DNA of 64,000 bases from Cecembia calidifontis (GCF_004216715.1 NZ_SGXG01000001.1:3828501-3892500), one strand, 5' to 3'; counted from the stretch's first letter, positions 1 to 8,787 are shown. Notes: generated by a model not told the origin, from the sequence alone. A program made the numbers and translations.

Positions 1-1724
1 TTTTTTCCCGCTTTTTCCATTTCCTTGAGCAGATCAAATTCCTCTTTGTTCAAACGGAACCTATCAAATGCTTCTTTGGTGAAAAACAATGAAAAAACAT
101 CATTCTGAGAGCCTCCACTTGTGGCAAATCCCTTCTGCCCATCCCTGTTGCTGAACCAGATCATCTGTTTGCCACCATTTACCCATTTAGGACGTCCATC
201 TCCAAATCCGCTCTGTGTCAGGTTTTCCATGGGTTTTTTACCTGTAGCATCCAATAAGACCACCTCGCCATTGGCCATGGTAGGCCTGAACTCTGCCAAA
301 AGCCATTTGCTATCCGGGCTCCAGGTAAAGTATTGGTCTCCATCCTGCATGTGGAAGACCTCATCAGGGGTCATCAAAGTCACTGTAGATTTGGTAGCAA
401 TATCCATTACTTTTAATGTTTTTCTCGCCTCCACATAAGCCAGTTTTTTACCATCGGGAGACAATTGGGGCAGGTAGTTGTCCAACCCGTTGCTTACCAA
501 AACTTCTTCTTTCAATAGGGTACTGGCATAGAAAAACGGCTCTTCCTTTTCCCTAACTCTTTTGGTCTGGAAAATCTGCCATCTACCCTCCCTTTCCGAA
601 GCATATATTATAGATTTCCCATCAGGGGCAAATTGAACAAAACGCTCCTGCTGTGGGGTATTAGTGATCCTCTTGGTCATGGAACCGTCCACAGAAGTCA
701 CAAAGACTTCACCCCTTGTTATAAATGCTATTTCTTTTCCATCAGGGGAAATGGACATTTCCCGAACACCCCCATTGATACTTATAAAACTGTCTTGGTT
801 GGATACGGGCTGGGTTTTGATTTCAACAGCCACTTTTTGGGGTTGCTGCCCTTCCTTTAAAGTATAAAGTTCCCCATCATAAGAAAAACTCATCGTACCG
901 TTTTCGGCTATACTCAAAAACCTCACTGGAAAATCCTTCAGGTTGGTCAAGGCTTTGACATCATTGGGATTATCCAGGTTCATTTTAAAGACATTGAAAC
1001 TTCCATTGGCTTCGCTCAGGTAATAGATGGATTTTTCGTCAGGAGAAAACACAGGATTCCGGTCTTCACCATAAAAGGAAGTCAATTGCTTATGGGTATT
1101 GGAAGCCGCATCAAATACCCAGATATCTCTGGCAATGGCCGATTGGTGCTTTTTTCGCCATTCATTTTCACCGCCTTTTTTGTCATGGTATACCATTGTT
1201 TTACCATCCTTACTCACCTGCACATATTCTGCAGGAATGGTCCAGATTTGGTCTACCCTACCTCCTTTAACAGGCACTTTATACAATTCAGGCTGGGAAC
1301 CGGTGGGATATTGCCTGTGCTCAGCCAAATCCTGTCTGACGCCTCCAAAAATCACGGATTGATTGTCAGCAGAAAAGCTGTAAGGCATTTCATCATTGGA
1401 ATGGTAAGTCAGTCTGGTCGCCAAACCTCCATCTGCTTCCATAACATACACATCAAAATTTCCATAGCGGTCTGAGGCAAAGGCTATATGTTTGCCGTCC
1501 TTGCTCCAAACAGGCATAAAATCATGGGCTTCATGGAAAGTTAATTGGACAGCCCTGCCACCGGTACTTGCCACTTTATAAAGATCGCCTTTGTAGGTGA
1601 AAACTATCTGGGAGCCATCGGGTGAAATGGCAGGGTACCTTAGCCATTTTGGGGCTTCATTCGCCATTATTGTTTGGGCCAAGAAGCCCAGCACGAAGCT
1701 CATACAAAATTTCATCACTCGCAT
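1..1724 (-). CDS. Tricorn-type S41 family peptidase, N-terminal part (cut by window edge)
   Basis: About 574 residues are present and the frame stays open to base 1, so the C-terminus with the expected PDZ and S41 protease domains is outside the window. An N-terminal secretion signal (MRVMKFCMSFVLGFLAQ) is followed by repeated beta-propeller blades of PD40/TolB type (ISPDGSQIVF, WSKDGKHIAFAS, FSPDEKSIYYLS, ISPDGKEIAFIT, LSPDGKKLAYVE). The last visible stretch (FFTKEAFDRFRLNKEEFDLL) is typical of the linker after the second propeller in bacterial tricorn homologues. Family knowledge suggests a periplasmic peptidase that degrades oligopeptides. An S9-type or amidohydrolase protein with PD40 repeats remains possible because the catalytic domain is not visible. 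The start could also be the ATG at 1715. Confidence 0.75.
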   Translation of the reverse strand, partial: MRVMKFCMSFVLGFLAQTIMANEAPKWLRYPAISPDGSQIVFTYKGDLYKVASTGGRAVQLTFHEAHDFMPVWSKDGKHIAFASDRYGNFDVYVMEADGGLATRLTYHSNDEMPYSFSADNQSVIFGGVRQDLAEHRQYPTGSQPELYKVPVKGGRVDQIWTIPAEYVQVSKDGKTMVYHDKKGGENEWRKKHQSAIARDIWVFDAASNTHKQLTSFYGEDRNPVFSPDEKSIYYLSEANGSFNVFKMNLDNPNDVKALTNLKDFPVRFLSIAENGTMSFSYDGELYTLKEGQQPQKVAVEIKTQPVSNQDSFISINGGVREMSISPDGKEIAFITRGEVFVTSVDGSMTKRITNTPQQERFVQFAPDGKSIIYASEREGRWQIFQTKRVREKEEPFFYASTLLKEEVLVSNGLDNYLPQLSPDGKKLAYVEARKTLKVMDIATKSTVTLMTPDEVFHMQDGDQYFTWSPDSKWLLAEFRPTMANGEVVLLDATGKKPMENLTQSGFGDGRPKWVNGGKQMIWFSNRDGQKGFATSGGSQNDVFSLFFTKEAFDRFRLNKEEFDLLKEMEKAGK

Positions 1725-1831
1725 AGTTACATTTTGATTTTTAAGCTCCTAAAATATCAAAAAACTTATATGCTAAGATTTTTTTATTTATGGTGGGAAA
1801 CTTATTGATTCTATTGGTAGACCGGAAGAAT

Positions 1832-1860
1832 AAAAAAAACCGCTTAGAAAATCTAAGCGG
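1832..1860 (-). terminator. Rho-independent terminator after the tRNA
   Basis: A perfect 9-bp stem (CCGCTTAGA / TCTAAGCGG, 1840-1848 with 1852-1860) has a 3-base loop and is followed on the minus strand by eight T. It lies just beyond the 3' end of the tRNA. Confidence 0.8.
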
Positions 1861-1868
1861 CTTGGGGG

Positions 1869-1942
1869 TGGGCCCAGCTGGGCTCGAACCAGCGACCTCC
1901 TGATTATGAGTCAGAAGCTCTAACCAACTGAGCTATAGGCCC
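1869..1942 (-). tRNA. tRNA with CAT anticodon, probably tRNA-Ile2 (else Met)
   Basis: A complete 74-nt cloverleaf: acceptor GGGCCTA/TGGGCCC, D arm GCTC...GAGC, anticodon loop CTCATAA, T arm GCTGG-TTCGAGC-CCAGC, discriminator A. No CCA is encoded. The sequence around the anticodon and the GGTCGCTGGTTC block resemble bacterial tRNA-Ile2, whose CAT anticodon is converted by TilS to read AUA. Elongator Met is the alternative, and base identity alone does not settle it. Confidence 0.9.
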
Positions 1943-2032
1943 TATAATTCACAAAACTTTTATTACTAAACAGCCTTGCAAATGGGACTGCAATGTTACA
2001 TATTTGGATTTAAATAAGCAACCCGAAAATCC

Positions 2033-2668
2033 ATGAGAATACCCAAAAATGTTGATTTTTTTATATTCGATTTAGGCAATGTCATCATCGATATTGATTA
2101 TGATTTCAGTATCAACGAGTTGAAAAAAATTCTTCCTGAGGCAAAACATGAGCTCACGGCAAAGTTTTTTCCGTCCAAATTTCACAAGGACTATGAAAGA
2201 GGACTGATCAGCTCCGAAGCTTTCAGAAATGAAATACGGAGTCTTTATCAAGAGAATTGGAGCGATGCTCAAATCGATCATGTTTGGAACAGCCTGTTGA
2301 GAGATGTACCACAGGAGCGTATTGATCTTTTGAAACAGCTTAAATCAAATTTCGGTACCGCTGTTTTGAGTAATACCAATGCCATCCACATCGAAAAGTT
2401 CAACGAAATCCTAAAAGAGCATACCACCGAAAAAACGATCTTTGACCTGTGTCATGAGATTTTCCTAAGTCATGAGATGGGCTTGGCCAAGCCGGATGTG
2501 GCTATTTATGAAGCTGTTTTGGATAAAATCAAAATACCGGCACATAAGGTACTGTTTTTCGATGACTTGGCCGCTAATATTGAAGGAGCCAAAAAAGTAG
2601 GGATACAAACGCACCAAATTACCCATCCCAAAGGTTTGGTAGAATTTTTCGGCCTACATTTATTATAG
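2033..2668 (+). CDS. HAD-family phosphatase, YihX-like
   Basis: 211 residues with all four HAD motifs: FDLGNV (nucleophile D13), VLSNTN (motif II), the KPD lysine (motif III) and VLFFDD (motif IV). The pattern DLGNVIIDID...ERGLIS...LSNTN...LSHEMGLAKPD...FFDD-AANIEGA follows E. coli YihX, an alpha-glucose-1-phosphate phosphatase, closely along its length. The Gly at the position usually held by the second Asp of motif I is normal for this subgroup. It is a cytosolic phosphomonoesterase whose real substrate cannot be read from the sequence. It ends 10 bases before the site-2 protease gene, so the two are probably co-transcribed. Confidence 0.85.
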   Translation: MRIPKNVDFFIFDLGNVIIDIDYDFSINELKKILPEAKHELTAKFFPSKFHKDYERGLISSEAFRNEIRSLYQENWSDAQIDHVWNSLLRDVPQERIDLLKQLKSNFGTAVLSNTNAIHIEKFNEILKEHTTEKTIFDLCHEIFLSHEMGLAKPDVAIYEAVLDKIKIPAHKVLFFDDLAANIEGAKKVGIQTHQITHPKGLVEFFGLHLL

Positions 2669-2678
2669 CAATTCAAAG

Positions 2679-3794
2679 ATGTATACCACCAAACAATATT
2701 TAATCCATATACTATTATTATTGATAACAATTCTGACTGCGACATTGGCAGGAGGCGAATGGTTATTTGGAAAATCTATCCTTGCAGATGGTGAACATGC
2801 CCTTACATGGGAATATTTTTTGAAATCCCTTCATTTTTCTATTCCTTTTATCGGGATTCTTTTTGTCCATGAAATGGGACACCTGCTTACCTCTATCCGC
2901 CACAAAGTAAGGTCTTCCCTACCCTTCTTTATTCCGGGATGGCTTGGATTCCTAGGTGCGCCCTCCATCGGCACATTCGGTGCAATCATCCACATGAAAA
3001 GTTTCGTGAACAGTCGGAGAAAATTTTTTGATATTGGAGTAGCCGGACCTTTGGCAGGTTTTATTGTGGCGATATTTGTCCTTTGGTATGGTTTTACCCA
3101 CCTGCCAGATGCAGACTATATTTATGAAATCCATCCGGAATACCTGGACCCCGAATTCAAGGGTCACACAGAGGAAGATGGCTATATCACCCTTAGGTTA
3201 GGTTATAACCTGCTGTTTTATCTGATGGAAAAAGGCCTGGCTGATCCTGAAAAAATGCCCAATATGTATGAAGTCATTCACTTTCCCTATTTGTTTGCGG
3301 GGTACCTGGCTTTGTTCTTTACAGCATTGAACTTACTCCCCATAGGACAACTCGATGGAGGGCATGTTATCTTTGGTTTGTTTCCCAAACACCACAAAAC
3401 CATTTCCCTTGTATTTTTTACGGCATTTGTATTTTATGCGGGTTTGGGTATTATCAATCCTTTCCATGACATCAACCGGTTATTGATATCCATACCCTTA
3501 TACATTGGGTTTTTATACATAATCTACCGAAGGACAAGTATACCAAATGAAACAAAATGGGCCATCATATTGCTTATTGCGGCTGCACAATATGCCTTGG
3601 TTTATATTTGGCCAAATCTGGATGGCTATACCGGATGGCTCTTATTTGCCTTTTTATTGGGAAGAGTGATGGGGTTGGAACATCCGGAAGTCACCGGCAC
3701 CAGAGAAATGAACGGAAGCAGAAAAGTTTTAGGATGGCTGGCCATTCTGATATTCCTCATTTGTTTTACTCCCCAGCCTTTTATTTTCGATTAA
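2679..3794 (+). CDS. Site-2 protease family (M50) membrane metalloprotease
   Basis: 371 residues, polytopic. The zinc-binding HEMGH motif is at residues 64-68 and the third ligand motif LDGGH has its Asp at about 226, the standard M50 arrangement. About eight hydrophobic segments are visible, including extra ones after the catalytic core. A GxxG-rich segment between the two motifs is also typical. M50 proteases cut substrates within the membrane, often anti-sigma factors or leftover signal peptides. No anti-sigma gene is adjacent, so the substrate is unknown. It follows the YihX-like gene with a 10-base gap. Confidence 0.85.
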   Translation: MYTTKQYLIHILLLLITILTATLAGGEWLFGKSILADGEHALTWEYFLKSLHFSIPFIGILFVHEMGHLLTSIRHKVRSSLPFFIPGWLGFLGAPSIGTFGAIIHMKSFVNSRRKFFDIGVAGPLAGFIVAIFVLWYGFTHLPDADYIYEIHPEYLDPEFKGHTEEDGYITLRLGYNLLFYLMEKGLADPEKMPNMYEVIHFPYLFAGYLALFFTALNLLPIGQLDGGHVIFGLFPKHHKTISLVFFTAFVFYAGLGIINPFHDINRLLISIPLYIGFLYIIYRRTSIPNETKWAIILLIAAAQYALVYIWPNLDGYTGWLLFAFLLGRVMGLEHPEVTGTREMNGSRKVLGWLAILIFLICFTPQPFIFD

Positions 3795-3854
3795 AAAAGA
3801 AGCTACCCCACATAAGGCAGCCTCTATAAGATTCTCAATTTAAATTCCAGGTTA

Positions 3855-5048
3855 TTAAAAAAGTCTTGGGGCAAACTCAGTCAAATATACCCTCCAGTTT
3901 CTCCAGGTATGTCCTCCTTCACTTTCCACATATTCATATTTCATACCCATGTTATCCAACATTTTCCTGTAGGCCGTGTTCGCATCAAATAGAAAATCCG
4001 TTTTTCCGATTGCAATCCAATAAAGTTTAAAACCGTTGTTCATCTGGTTTTTTAAGGTCCCTTCTATATCACTGTATACCTTGGCCGTGGCATCTTCCCT
4101 TGGCATGATGGCGGCCGAAAATAAGCCTACATAATCAAATGTATTGGGGTAATACCTAGATATGTGCATGGTGTGAAAACCTCCCATGGAAAGACCAGCA
4201 ATTGCCCGGTTGGCTTTGTCTGCTTTTACCCGATAATTGCTCTCCACAAACTTCACAATATCCATAAAGTTTGCCTCATAAGTTCCATCCATGGTTTTAG
4301 GCACCATAAACTGAGGTTTATAATATCCCATGCTGCCTTCGCCAGGAGCAGCATCCTGTATCACATTGCCGTTGGGCATAACCACAATCATAGGATTAGC
4401 TTTCCCTTGGGCAATCAAATTATCCATAATCTGCGCTGTCCTTCCCAAAGAAATCCAGGCTTCCTCATCTCCACCGGCACCATGAAGGAGGTAAAGCACC
4501 GGATATTTTTCAGTTGAATTTTCATAGCCCGGAGGGGTGTAAATGGTAATCCTTCTGTCCATACCTAAACCCGGGGAATCATACCATCTCCTGGTGACCG
4601 AACCGTGAGGAATGTCATTGGTTTTATAAAGCTCCGCGTGTCCCCCTCCTATGATAAAGATATTGGTCACGGAGGCCACATCTCTAATTAAAAATGGGTT
4701 GTTTGGGTCTGTGGTCGTAAAACCATCAATAATAAAAGAATAATTGTACAATTCAGGCCCAAGGATTTGGCTTTTGAACTCCCAAATGCCATTTTCTCCC
4801 TTCACCAGATCAGCCCTGCCAGGACCATCCATCTGTCCCATAGGGGATTCGATTTTCACTGTTGGGAGGAAATCATCTGTTATTTGAATCGATTGGGCGT
4901 TTGGAGCGAGCAGACGGAAAGTTACGGAATTATCTTGGTGTACCTCAGGACTGATGATTTGTTGGGCGCGGAACAGGGCTTCCTGGGCCTGAAGGCCAAC
5001 TCCAACAAAACCAAGCAAAAGAAAAGATAACAAGAAGTGTTTTTTCAT
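3855..5048 (-). CDS. Secreted esterase, CE1/esterase D-like with N-terminal E-set domain
   Basis: 397 residues. A signal peptide (cleavage probably after LQA) is followed by an immunoglobulin-like/CBM48-like module (about 25-130: VTFRLLAPNAQSIQI) and an alpha/beta hydrolase. The nucleophile elbow is GLSMGG with S287. The later D in GKTDFLFDA and H in EGGHTWRNW complete a plausible triad, and YLLHGAGGDE supplies the oxyanion region. This is the architecture of XynZ/feruloyl-esterase type CE1 enzymes, which cleave ester side chains from plant polysaccharides in the periplasm or outside the cell. The same fold, without the E-set module, is encoded at 62470-63310 beside xylanase genes. Substrate is inferred, not shown. 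Confidence 0.8.
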   Translation of the reverse strand: MKKHFLLSFLLLGFVGVGLQAQEALFRAQQIISPEVHQDNSVTFRLLAPNAQSIQITDDFLPTVKIESPMGQMDGPGRADLVKGENGIWEFKSQILGPELYNYSFIIDGFTTTDPNNPFLIRDVASVTNIFIIGGGHAELYKTNDIPHGSVTRRWYDSPGLGMDRRITIYTPPGYENSTEKYPVLYLLHGAGGDEEAWISLGRTAQIMDNLIAQGKANPMIVVMPNGNVIQDAAPGEGSMGYYKPQFMVPKTMDGTYEANFMDIVKFVESNYRVKADKANRAIAGLSMGGFHTMHISRYYPNTFDYVGLFSAAIMPREDATAKVYSDIEGTLKNQMNNGFKLYWIAIGKTDFLFDANTAYRKMLDNMGMKYEYVESEGGHTWRNWRVYLTEFAPRLF

Positions 5049-5135
5049 AGGTTATTTTTTAGAATGTCAATGTGTAAAAATAACACAATGAGATTAAATT
5101 CCTATGAAAACTCCTAAAATCCGGAAAGAGAGTTC

Positions 5136-6479
5136 TTAACCCTCGCCCACCTCTAAAATTCCCAAAGCAAATTTTAGGATAACTTCCTGAAAATACAGGG
5201 TATATTGGGCTTGGGCATAATCTGACTGAGCGGTGACCAACTGTTGATTGGCCTGGGCAAGGTCCACGAAATCACTTACCCCTAACCGGAATCTTTCTGA
5301 AATGGCTGTCTGTGCTTCTACCGCTGCTGCCAATTGGGATTGTGTTGCCTCTTCCCTTTTGATGGCTGCTTTAAAATTTTCATAGGCCAGCTTTACTTCC
5401 TGGCTTATTCTCCTTTCCAAAGCTGTCCTATCCAATTGTTGGTTGTAAAACTCCATTTTTGAACGGGTCACAAATGCCCTGTTTTCAAAATTGTTGAAAA
5501 TCGGCACTGTCAAACTGAAACCAAAAGATCGCTGGGGGAAAATGGTAAAAAACTGATTGCTGAAAGTCCTTTCATCCAAGCTGGTAAAGAAGGTATTGTA
5601 ATTGAAAAATGCATTTAACTGTGGCAGATATGTGGCTTTGGCCGCAGAGAGCATTTTCTTGCTGGCATGCTCTAGTAGTTCAACTTGCTTCAAATCCTTT
5701 CTTTCTGAGGCTGCTGTAAAATACAGTTCATCCAAAGGCAATTGCAACCAGTCGCTTTCATGCCTTTCCAAAGACACATCCTCCAGTTTTGGCAAAATGT
5801 TGGGACCCAATTGAAGAGTTTCCGCCAAAGTCCAAAGATCCGTTTCCCATTGGATTTTGGCATTTAAGGCCACCACCTCAAGCCTGGCAACTTCCGATTT
5901 TTGGTTGTACAAATCGGACAAGGTCCTCAACCCAGCCTCCACAAATCCCTCAATCTGCTCCAACTGACGCTTTTGGTTTTCAAGGTTTTCCAAAGCAATC
6001 TTGTAAAGTTCCTCATCTAACAAAACCTGCAGATACTGTTGCGCAATGTTGAACATGACTTCCTGCTTGGCCCTTTCAATAGCATTTTTTCCCGCATCTT
6101 CAAAACTCTTTCCCGCTTGCGTGTTGTTGATCCTTCTCAAACCGTTAAAAATGGGCATACTGGCATTGATTCTCCCTGTGATGATATTGTTGATCTCATT
6201 GGTCACAATGAGCTCACCTTCCACCTGTTGGAATTGCTGTCCAATCTGCCTGAAAGCATCATTGGATAAATTGACCCTGGGAAGGTGATTGAATTGTGCA
6301 TTTAACCTCTCCATCCTCAGGACTTCCTGCTGGTTCAAAAGTTTGCGGTAATCAATGTTCTGGGACAAACCGATCCTAACAGCCTCCTGAAAAGAAAGGG
6401 GAATGGTATCCTGTGCCATCAGTTCTCCTATAAATGCGGCCAAAAATGCCAGTGTTAAGGTCAATTTTTTCATGATCAT
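5136..6479 (-). CDS. TolC-family outer membrane efflux channel
   Basis: 447 residues with a signal peptide (MKKLTLTLAFLAAFIGELMAQ) and two repeats of the outer-membrane efflux protein domain: long Gln/Glu/Ala-rich helices, internal homology and a FDFGLTVPIFN-like strand (FGFSLTVPIFNNFENR). It should form the trimeric barrel-plus-tunnel that docks with the HlyD adaptor (26356-27606). Its ATG overlaps the stop codon of the upstream ATPase gene by four bases (ATGA), showing translational coupling. It is the last gene of that unit. Confidence 0.9.
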   Translation of the reverse strand: MIMKKLTLTLAFLAAFIGELMAQDTIPLSFQEAVRIGLSQNIDYRKLLNQQEVLRMERLNAQFNHLPRVNLSNDAFRQIGQQFQQVEGELIVTNEINNIITGRINASMPIFNGLRRINNTQAGKSFEDAGKNAIERAKQEVMFNIAQQYLQVLLDEELYKIALENLENQKRQLEQIEGFVEAGLRTLSDLYNQKSEVARLEVVALNAKIQWETDLWTLAETLQLGPNILPKLEDVSLERHESDWLQLPLDELYFTAASERKDLKQVELLEHASKKMLSAAKATYLPQLNAFFNYNTFFTSLDERTFSNQFFTIFPQRSFGFSLTVPIFNNFENRAFVTRSKMEFYNQQLDRTALERRISQEVKLAYENFKAAIKREEATQSQLAAAVEAQTAISERFRLGVSDFVDLAQANQQLVTAQSDYAQAQYTLYFQEVILKFALGILEVGEG

Positions 6480-7153
6480 GATAGAGCAATGTCTTTGTAT
6501 ATTTTTCCATCCAACATTTCAATCAGCCTATTCCCATAATCCGCATTTTCACGGGAATGGGTGGCCTGGATGATGGTTGTTCCTTCTTTGTTCAATTCTT
6601 TAAAAACCTCCATGATTTCTTTGGCTTGGGCAGAATGCAGATTTCCGGTAGGTTCATCCGCCAAAAGTACCCGTGGTTTGCCGGCTATGGCCCTTGCGAT
6701 ACCCACCAATTGCTGTTGACCTCCTGAAAGCTGCTCGGGAAACAGATCCTTCTTGGCCACCATCTTGAACCTGTCCAATAAATCCGCGATGATGCTCTTT
6801 CTTTCAGCAGCTGAAACATTCCTGTATAAAAGAGGGGTCTCAATATTCTCATAAACCGTCAGTTCATCGATAAGATGGTACGCCTGGAAAATGTAGCCGA
6901 ATTCGGATTTATGAAGGGTTGATTTTTGCTTTTCCTTCATGGAATTAACAGATTTTCCATCAAAGTCATACATGCCTTCATAATCCTCATCCAAAAGCCC
7001 AATGATATTGAGAAGGGTGGACTTACCTACCCCTGAAGGCCCCATCAAGGTCAAAAATTCTCCTTGTTCAATCTTCAGATCTATTCCCTTGAGTATAAAT
7101 ACCCGCTGGAACCTCGATTCAATAAATTTATCAATATTGCTAAGTTGTATCAT
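6476..7153 (-). CDS. MacB/LolD-type ABC transporter ATPase with altered D-loop
   Basis: 225 residues, a stand-alone ATPase for FtsX-type permeases. Walker A is GPSGVGKST (38-46), the Q-loop FQAYHL is near 90, the signature LSGGQQQ is at 142-148, and Walker B LLADEPT ends in E167. Two positions differ from the second ATPase of the locus (24494-25192). The signature is followed by LVGIARAI instead of RVAIARAI, and the D-loop reads NLHS instead of NLDS (His173 for Asp). The protein could still hydrolyse ATP, but coupling at the dimer interface may be changed. It is coupled to the TolC gene. Its putative sigma-54 promoter (8736-8751) is now separated from it by an IS3 copy. Confidence 0.88.
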   Translation of the reverse strand: MIQLSNIDKFIESRFQRVFILKGIDLKIEQGEFLTLMGPSGVGKSTLLNIIGLLDEDYEGMYDFDGKSVNSMKEKQKSTLHKSEFGYIFQAYHLIDELTVYENIETPLLYRNVSAAERKSIIADLLDRFKMVAKKDLFPEQLSGGQQQLVGIARAIAGKPRVLLADEPTGNLHSAQAKEIMEVFKELNKEGTTIIQATHSRENADYGNRLIEMLDGKIYKDIALS

Positions 7154-7320
7154 ATTTTATTCAATAAGTCCGGTTTAACTGTAATATGCTGAGGATGCTA
7201 AAACTTTTCGCAATTTGCTTTACTTGACACTTTTTCCGAAATCCTTGTCACGTCCTGATTTTACTTGACACTTTTTTCTTTGTTTTTTCTTTTATTTTCA
7301 ATCCTCTTAAATGCCCTAGA

Positions 7321-7396
7321 GCCCAAGTAAGGAGACCTGTCAAGGCCGGAGCGAAGCGACGTTTATATAGCCTTGACAGGTCTCTGTCTTGGGCTA
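7321..7396 (-). repeat. Long inverted repeat at the 3' end of the IS3 orfB
   Basis: The arms GAGACCTGTCAAGGC and GCCTTGACAGGTCTC form a 15-bp perfect stem, extended outward after a small internal loop by AGCCCAAG/TTGGGCT. The orfB stop lies inside the structure. It may terminate orfB transcription or shield the transposase from outside read-through. Identical copies exist in the other two IS3 copies (about 14190-14264 and 23103-23177). Confidence 0.7.
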
Positions 7397-8241
7397 CTTT
7401 TGCGTTTGAGAGATGAAAACACTGTTAGTCCCTCATGTACCTCAATCGGCTTCTTCATATTTAATGAACAATGTGGCCTCTTTTCATTGTAGGCCCATAC
7501 TCCATGCCTTACTGCTGCAAACGCTTCTTTGAGATTCTTAAACCTGTCCCCAAGTTTATATTCAATCTTCAGAATCCCGTTAACCCGCTCTGCCATTGCA
7601 TTATCATAGCAATTCCCTGCTTCTCCCATACTGGACTTTATACCTTCCTTTTCCAGTAATTCAGTATAAATCTTACTGCAATACTGAAAGCCCCTATCTG
7701 AGTGATGAACAATGCCTTCTGTTGACGGACATTGTTCTATCGCCATTTTTAAGGCTTCTACAGCACATTTTGACTCAAGCGTATTCCCCAAATACCATCC
7801 TACTATCTTCCTGCTGTATGCATCGGTAATAAGATACAGGTACCTGAAGGAATCCCCGACACGGATATAGGTTATGTCCGAAACCCAGGCCTGATGGGCA
7901 GTGGTCCAGACATTGCCATTGAACAGATCCTCATATTTACTGTAGCGCATAAATGACTGCGTTGTAACAACATACTTCCTCTTGCGCTTGACCAGCAAGC
8001 CTTCAGAACGCAACAACTCAAAGAGCCTGTCCCTTCCTATGCTGATCTCCAACCTCACCGCATCTTCTCTGATCAACTCCTGAAGCTTTCTTGTGCCCAT
8101 CATCGGATGCGTCCTCCGGTAATCCCGGACAAGCTCCAATACCAGGTCGTATTGCGCTTCCTCCTTCAACTTGGAGTCCATCCAACCATAATATGCTGAC
8201 CTACTGTAACCAAAGTAAGTACAACCGGACTTAACGCTCAC
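7363..8241 (-). CDS. IS3-family transposase OrfB (copy 1)
   Basis: 292 residues from a GTG start. An HTH_21-like N-terminus is followed by an rve integrase core with DDE residues in VSDITYI, HHSDRGFQY and DNAMAERVNG. The GTG overlaps the orfA stop (GTGA). OrfB lies in the -1 frame relative to orfA, and an A9 run near the end of orfA (about 8278-8286) leads without stops into orfB, so an OrfAB fusion by -1 frameshifting is expected, as in other IS3 elements. Confidence 0.93.
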   Translation of the reverse strand: MSVKSGCTYFGYSRSAYYGWMDSKLKEEAQYDLVLELVRDYRRTHPMMGTRKLQELIREDAVRLEISIGRDRLFELLRSEGLLVKRKRKYVVTTQSFMRYSKYEDLFNGNVWTTAHQAWVSDITYIRVGDSFRYLYLITDAYSRKIVGWYLGNTLESKCAVEALKMAIEQCPSTEGIVHHSDRGFQYCSKIYTELLEKEGIKSSMGEAGNCYDNAMAERVNGILKIEYKLGDRFKNLKEAFAAVRHGVWAYNEKRPHCSLNMKKPIEVHEGLTVFSSLKRKSSPRQRPVKAI

Positions 8242-8618
8242 TTCTTCAGGCCTTTTTGAAACAGTCCGTTGCCAAAGTTTTTTTTTAAATCCGTCTTGTA
8301 TTCATCATTTGCAACATCTATCAGCGTCTCAAGCATCTTGTTGGCAACTATCGAATCGGCCAAGGCAAGTTTTAACCTCTTGTTCTCCTCTTCCAGTTCC
8401 TTAAGTCTTCTCTTCTCATCCATAGTCTCTATTCTAACCCTTTTGTTCAACAAATGATCCCTGCCAAAGGACCTGACCCACCTCTGGATCGTCTCCGCTC
8501 CTCTAATATCATACTTCTTTTGTAGATAAGAATAGGAACTTCCATTTTCCAGCTCCTCTACTACTTGCTTCTTGAAGCTAATACTGTACCTGTTAAATTC
8601 CCGAACCGTTTTTGTCAT
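8238..8618 (-). CDS. IS3-family transposase OrfA (copy 1)
   Basis: 126 residues. An N-terminal helix-turn-helix (SISFKKQVVEELENG, YDIRGAETIQRWV) is followed by a leucine-zipper-like coiled coil (RRLKELEEENKRLKLAL), the usual OrfA layout for terminal-repeat recognition and multimerisation. The A9 slippery run encodes LKKN near the C-terminus. Confidence 0.92.
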   Translation of the reverse strand: MTKTVREFNRYSISFKKQVVEELENGSSYSYLQKKYDIRGAETIQRWVRSFGRDHLLNKRVRIETMDEKRRLKELEEENKRLKLALADSIVANKMLETLIDVANDEYKTDLKKNFGNGLFQKGLKK

Positions 8619-8735
8619 TTTTTTCCTGTTTTTAGTTTGACTTAATCTGTCAAGCTATTTCAGGACGTGACACCTTTTTCCGAAATCCGACTTTCGGCAT
8701 CCGAATTAATCATTTCCCTTTCCCACTTATCCTTA

Positions 8736-8751
8736 TTCCATTCCCATGCCA
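8736..8751 (-). promoter_or_regulatory. Candidate sigma-54 promoter for the ATPase/TolC unit
   Basis: On the minus strand the sequence is TGGCATGGGAATGGAA. It matches the TGGCAY -24 element; the -12 element reads TGGA rather than TTGC. It is one of five sites of the form TGGCAT-N4-W-TGGM, each with the same enhancer-like dyad beginning 60-61 bp further upstream. Without the IS3 copy it would lie about 150 bp before the ATPase start. Confidence 0.6.
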
Positions 8752-8755
8752 TAAA

Positions 8756-8787
8756 AAAGGCCCCAAATCAGCTGATTTGGGGCCTTT
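8756..8787 (-). terminator. Bidirectional terminator hairpin after the permease gene
   Basis: A perfect palindrome AAAGGCCCCAAATCAG / CTGATTTGGGGCCTTT with A/T runs on both sides. It lies downstream of the permease gene ending at 9028. Confidence 0.8.

Larger units (their letters stand above)
7246..8672 (-). mobile_element. IS3-family insertion sequence, copy 1 of 3 (1427 bp)
   Basis: The ends are imperfect 25-bp inverted repeats starting TGTCACGTCCTGA, with a second conserved CTTGACA at the inner side. A 3-bp target duplication CCT flanks it (7243-7245, 8673-8675). It carries orfA and orfB, and the 3' end of orfB runs into a strong hairpin (7321-7396). It differs from copy 2 by one synonymous base (8523). 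It is inserted between the ATPase gene (start 7153) and that gene's likely promoter and enhancer (8736-8837). Confidence 0.95.

Noticed and set aside
1..1475. Several plus-strand open frames across the first 1.5 kb
   Set aside because: They are shadows of the continuous minus-strand peptidase, which shows clear propeller repeats.
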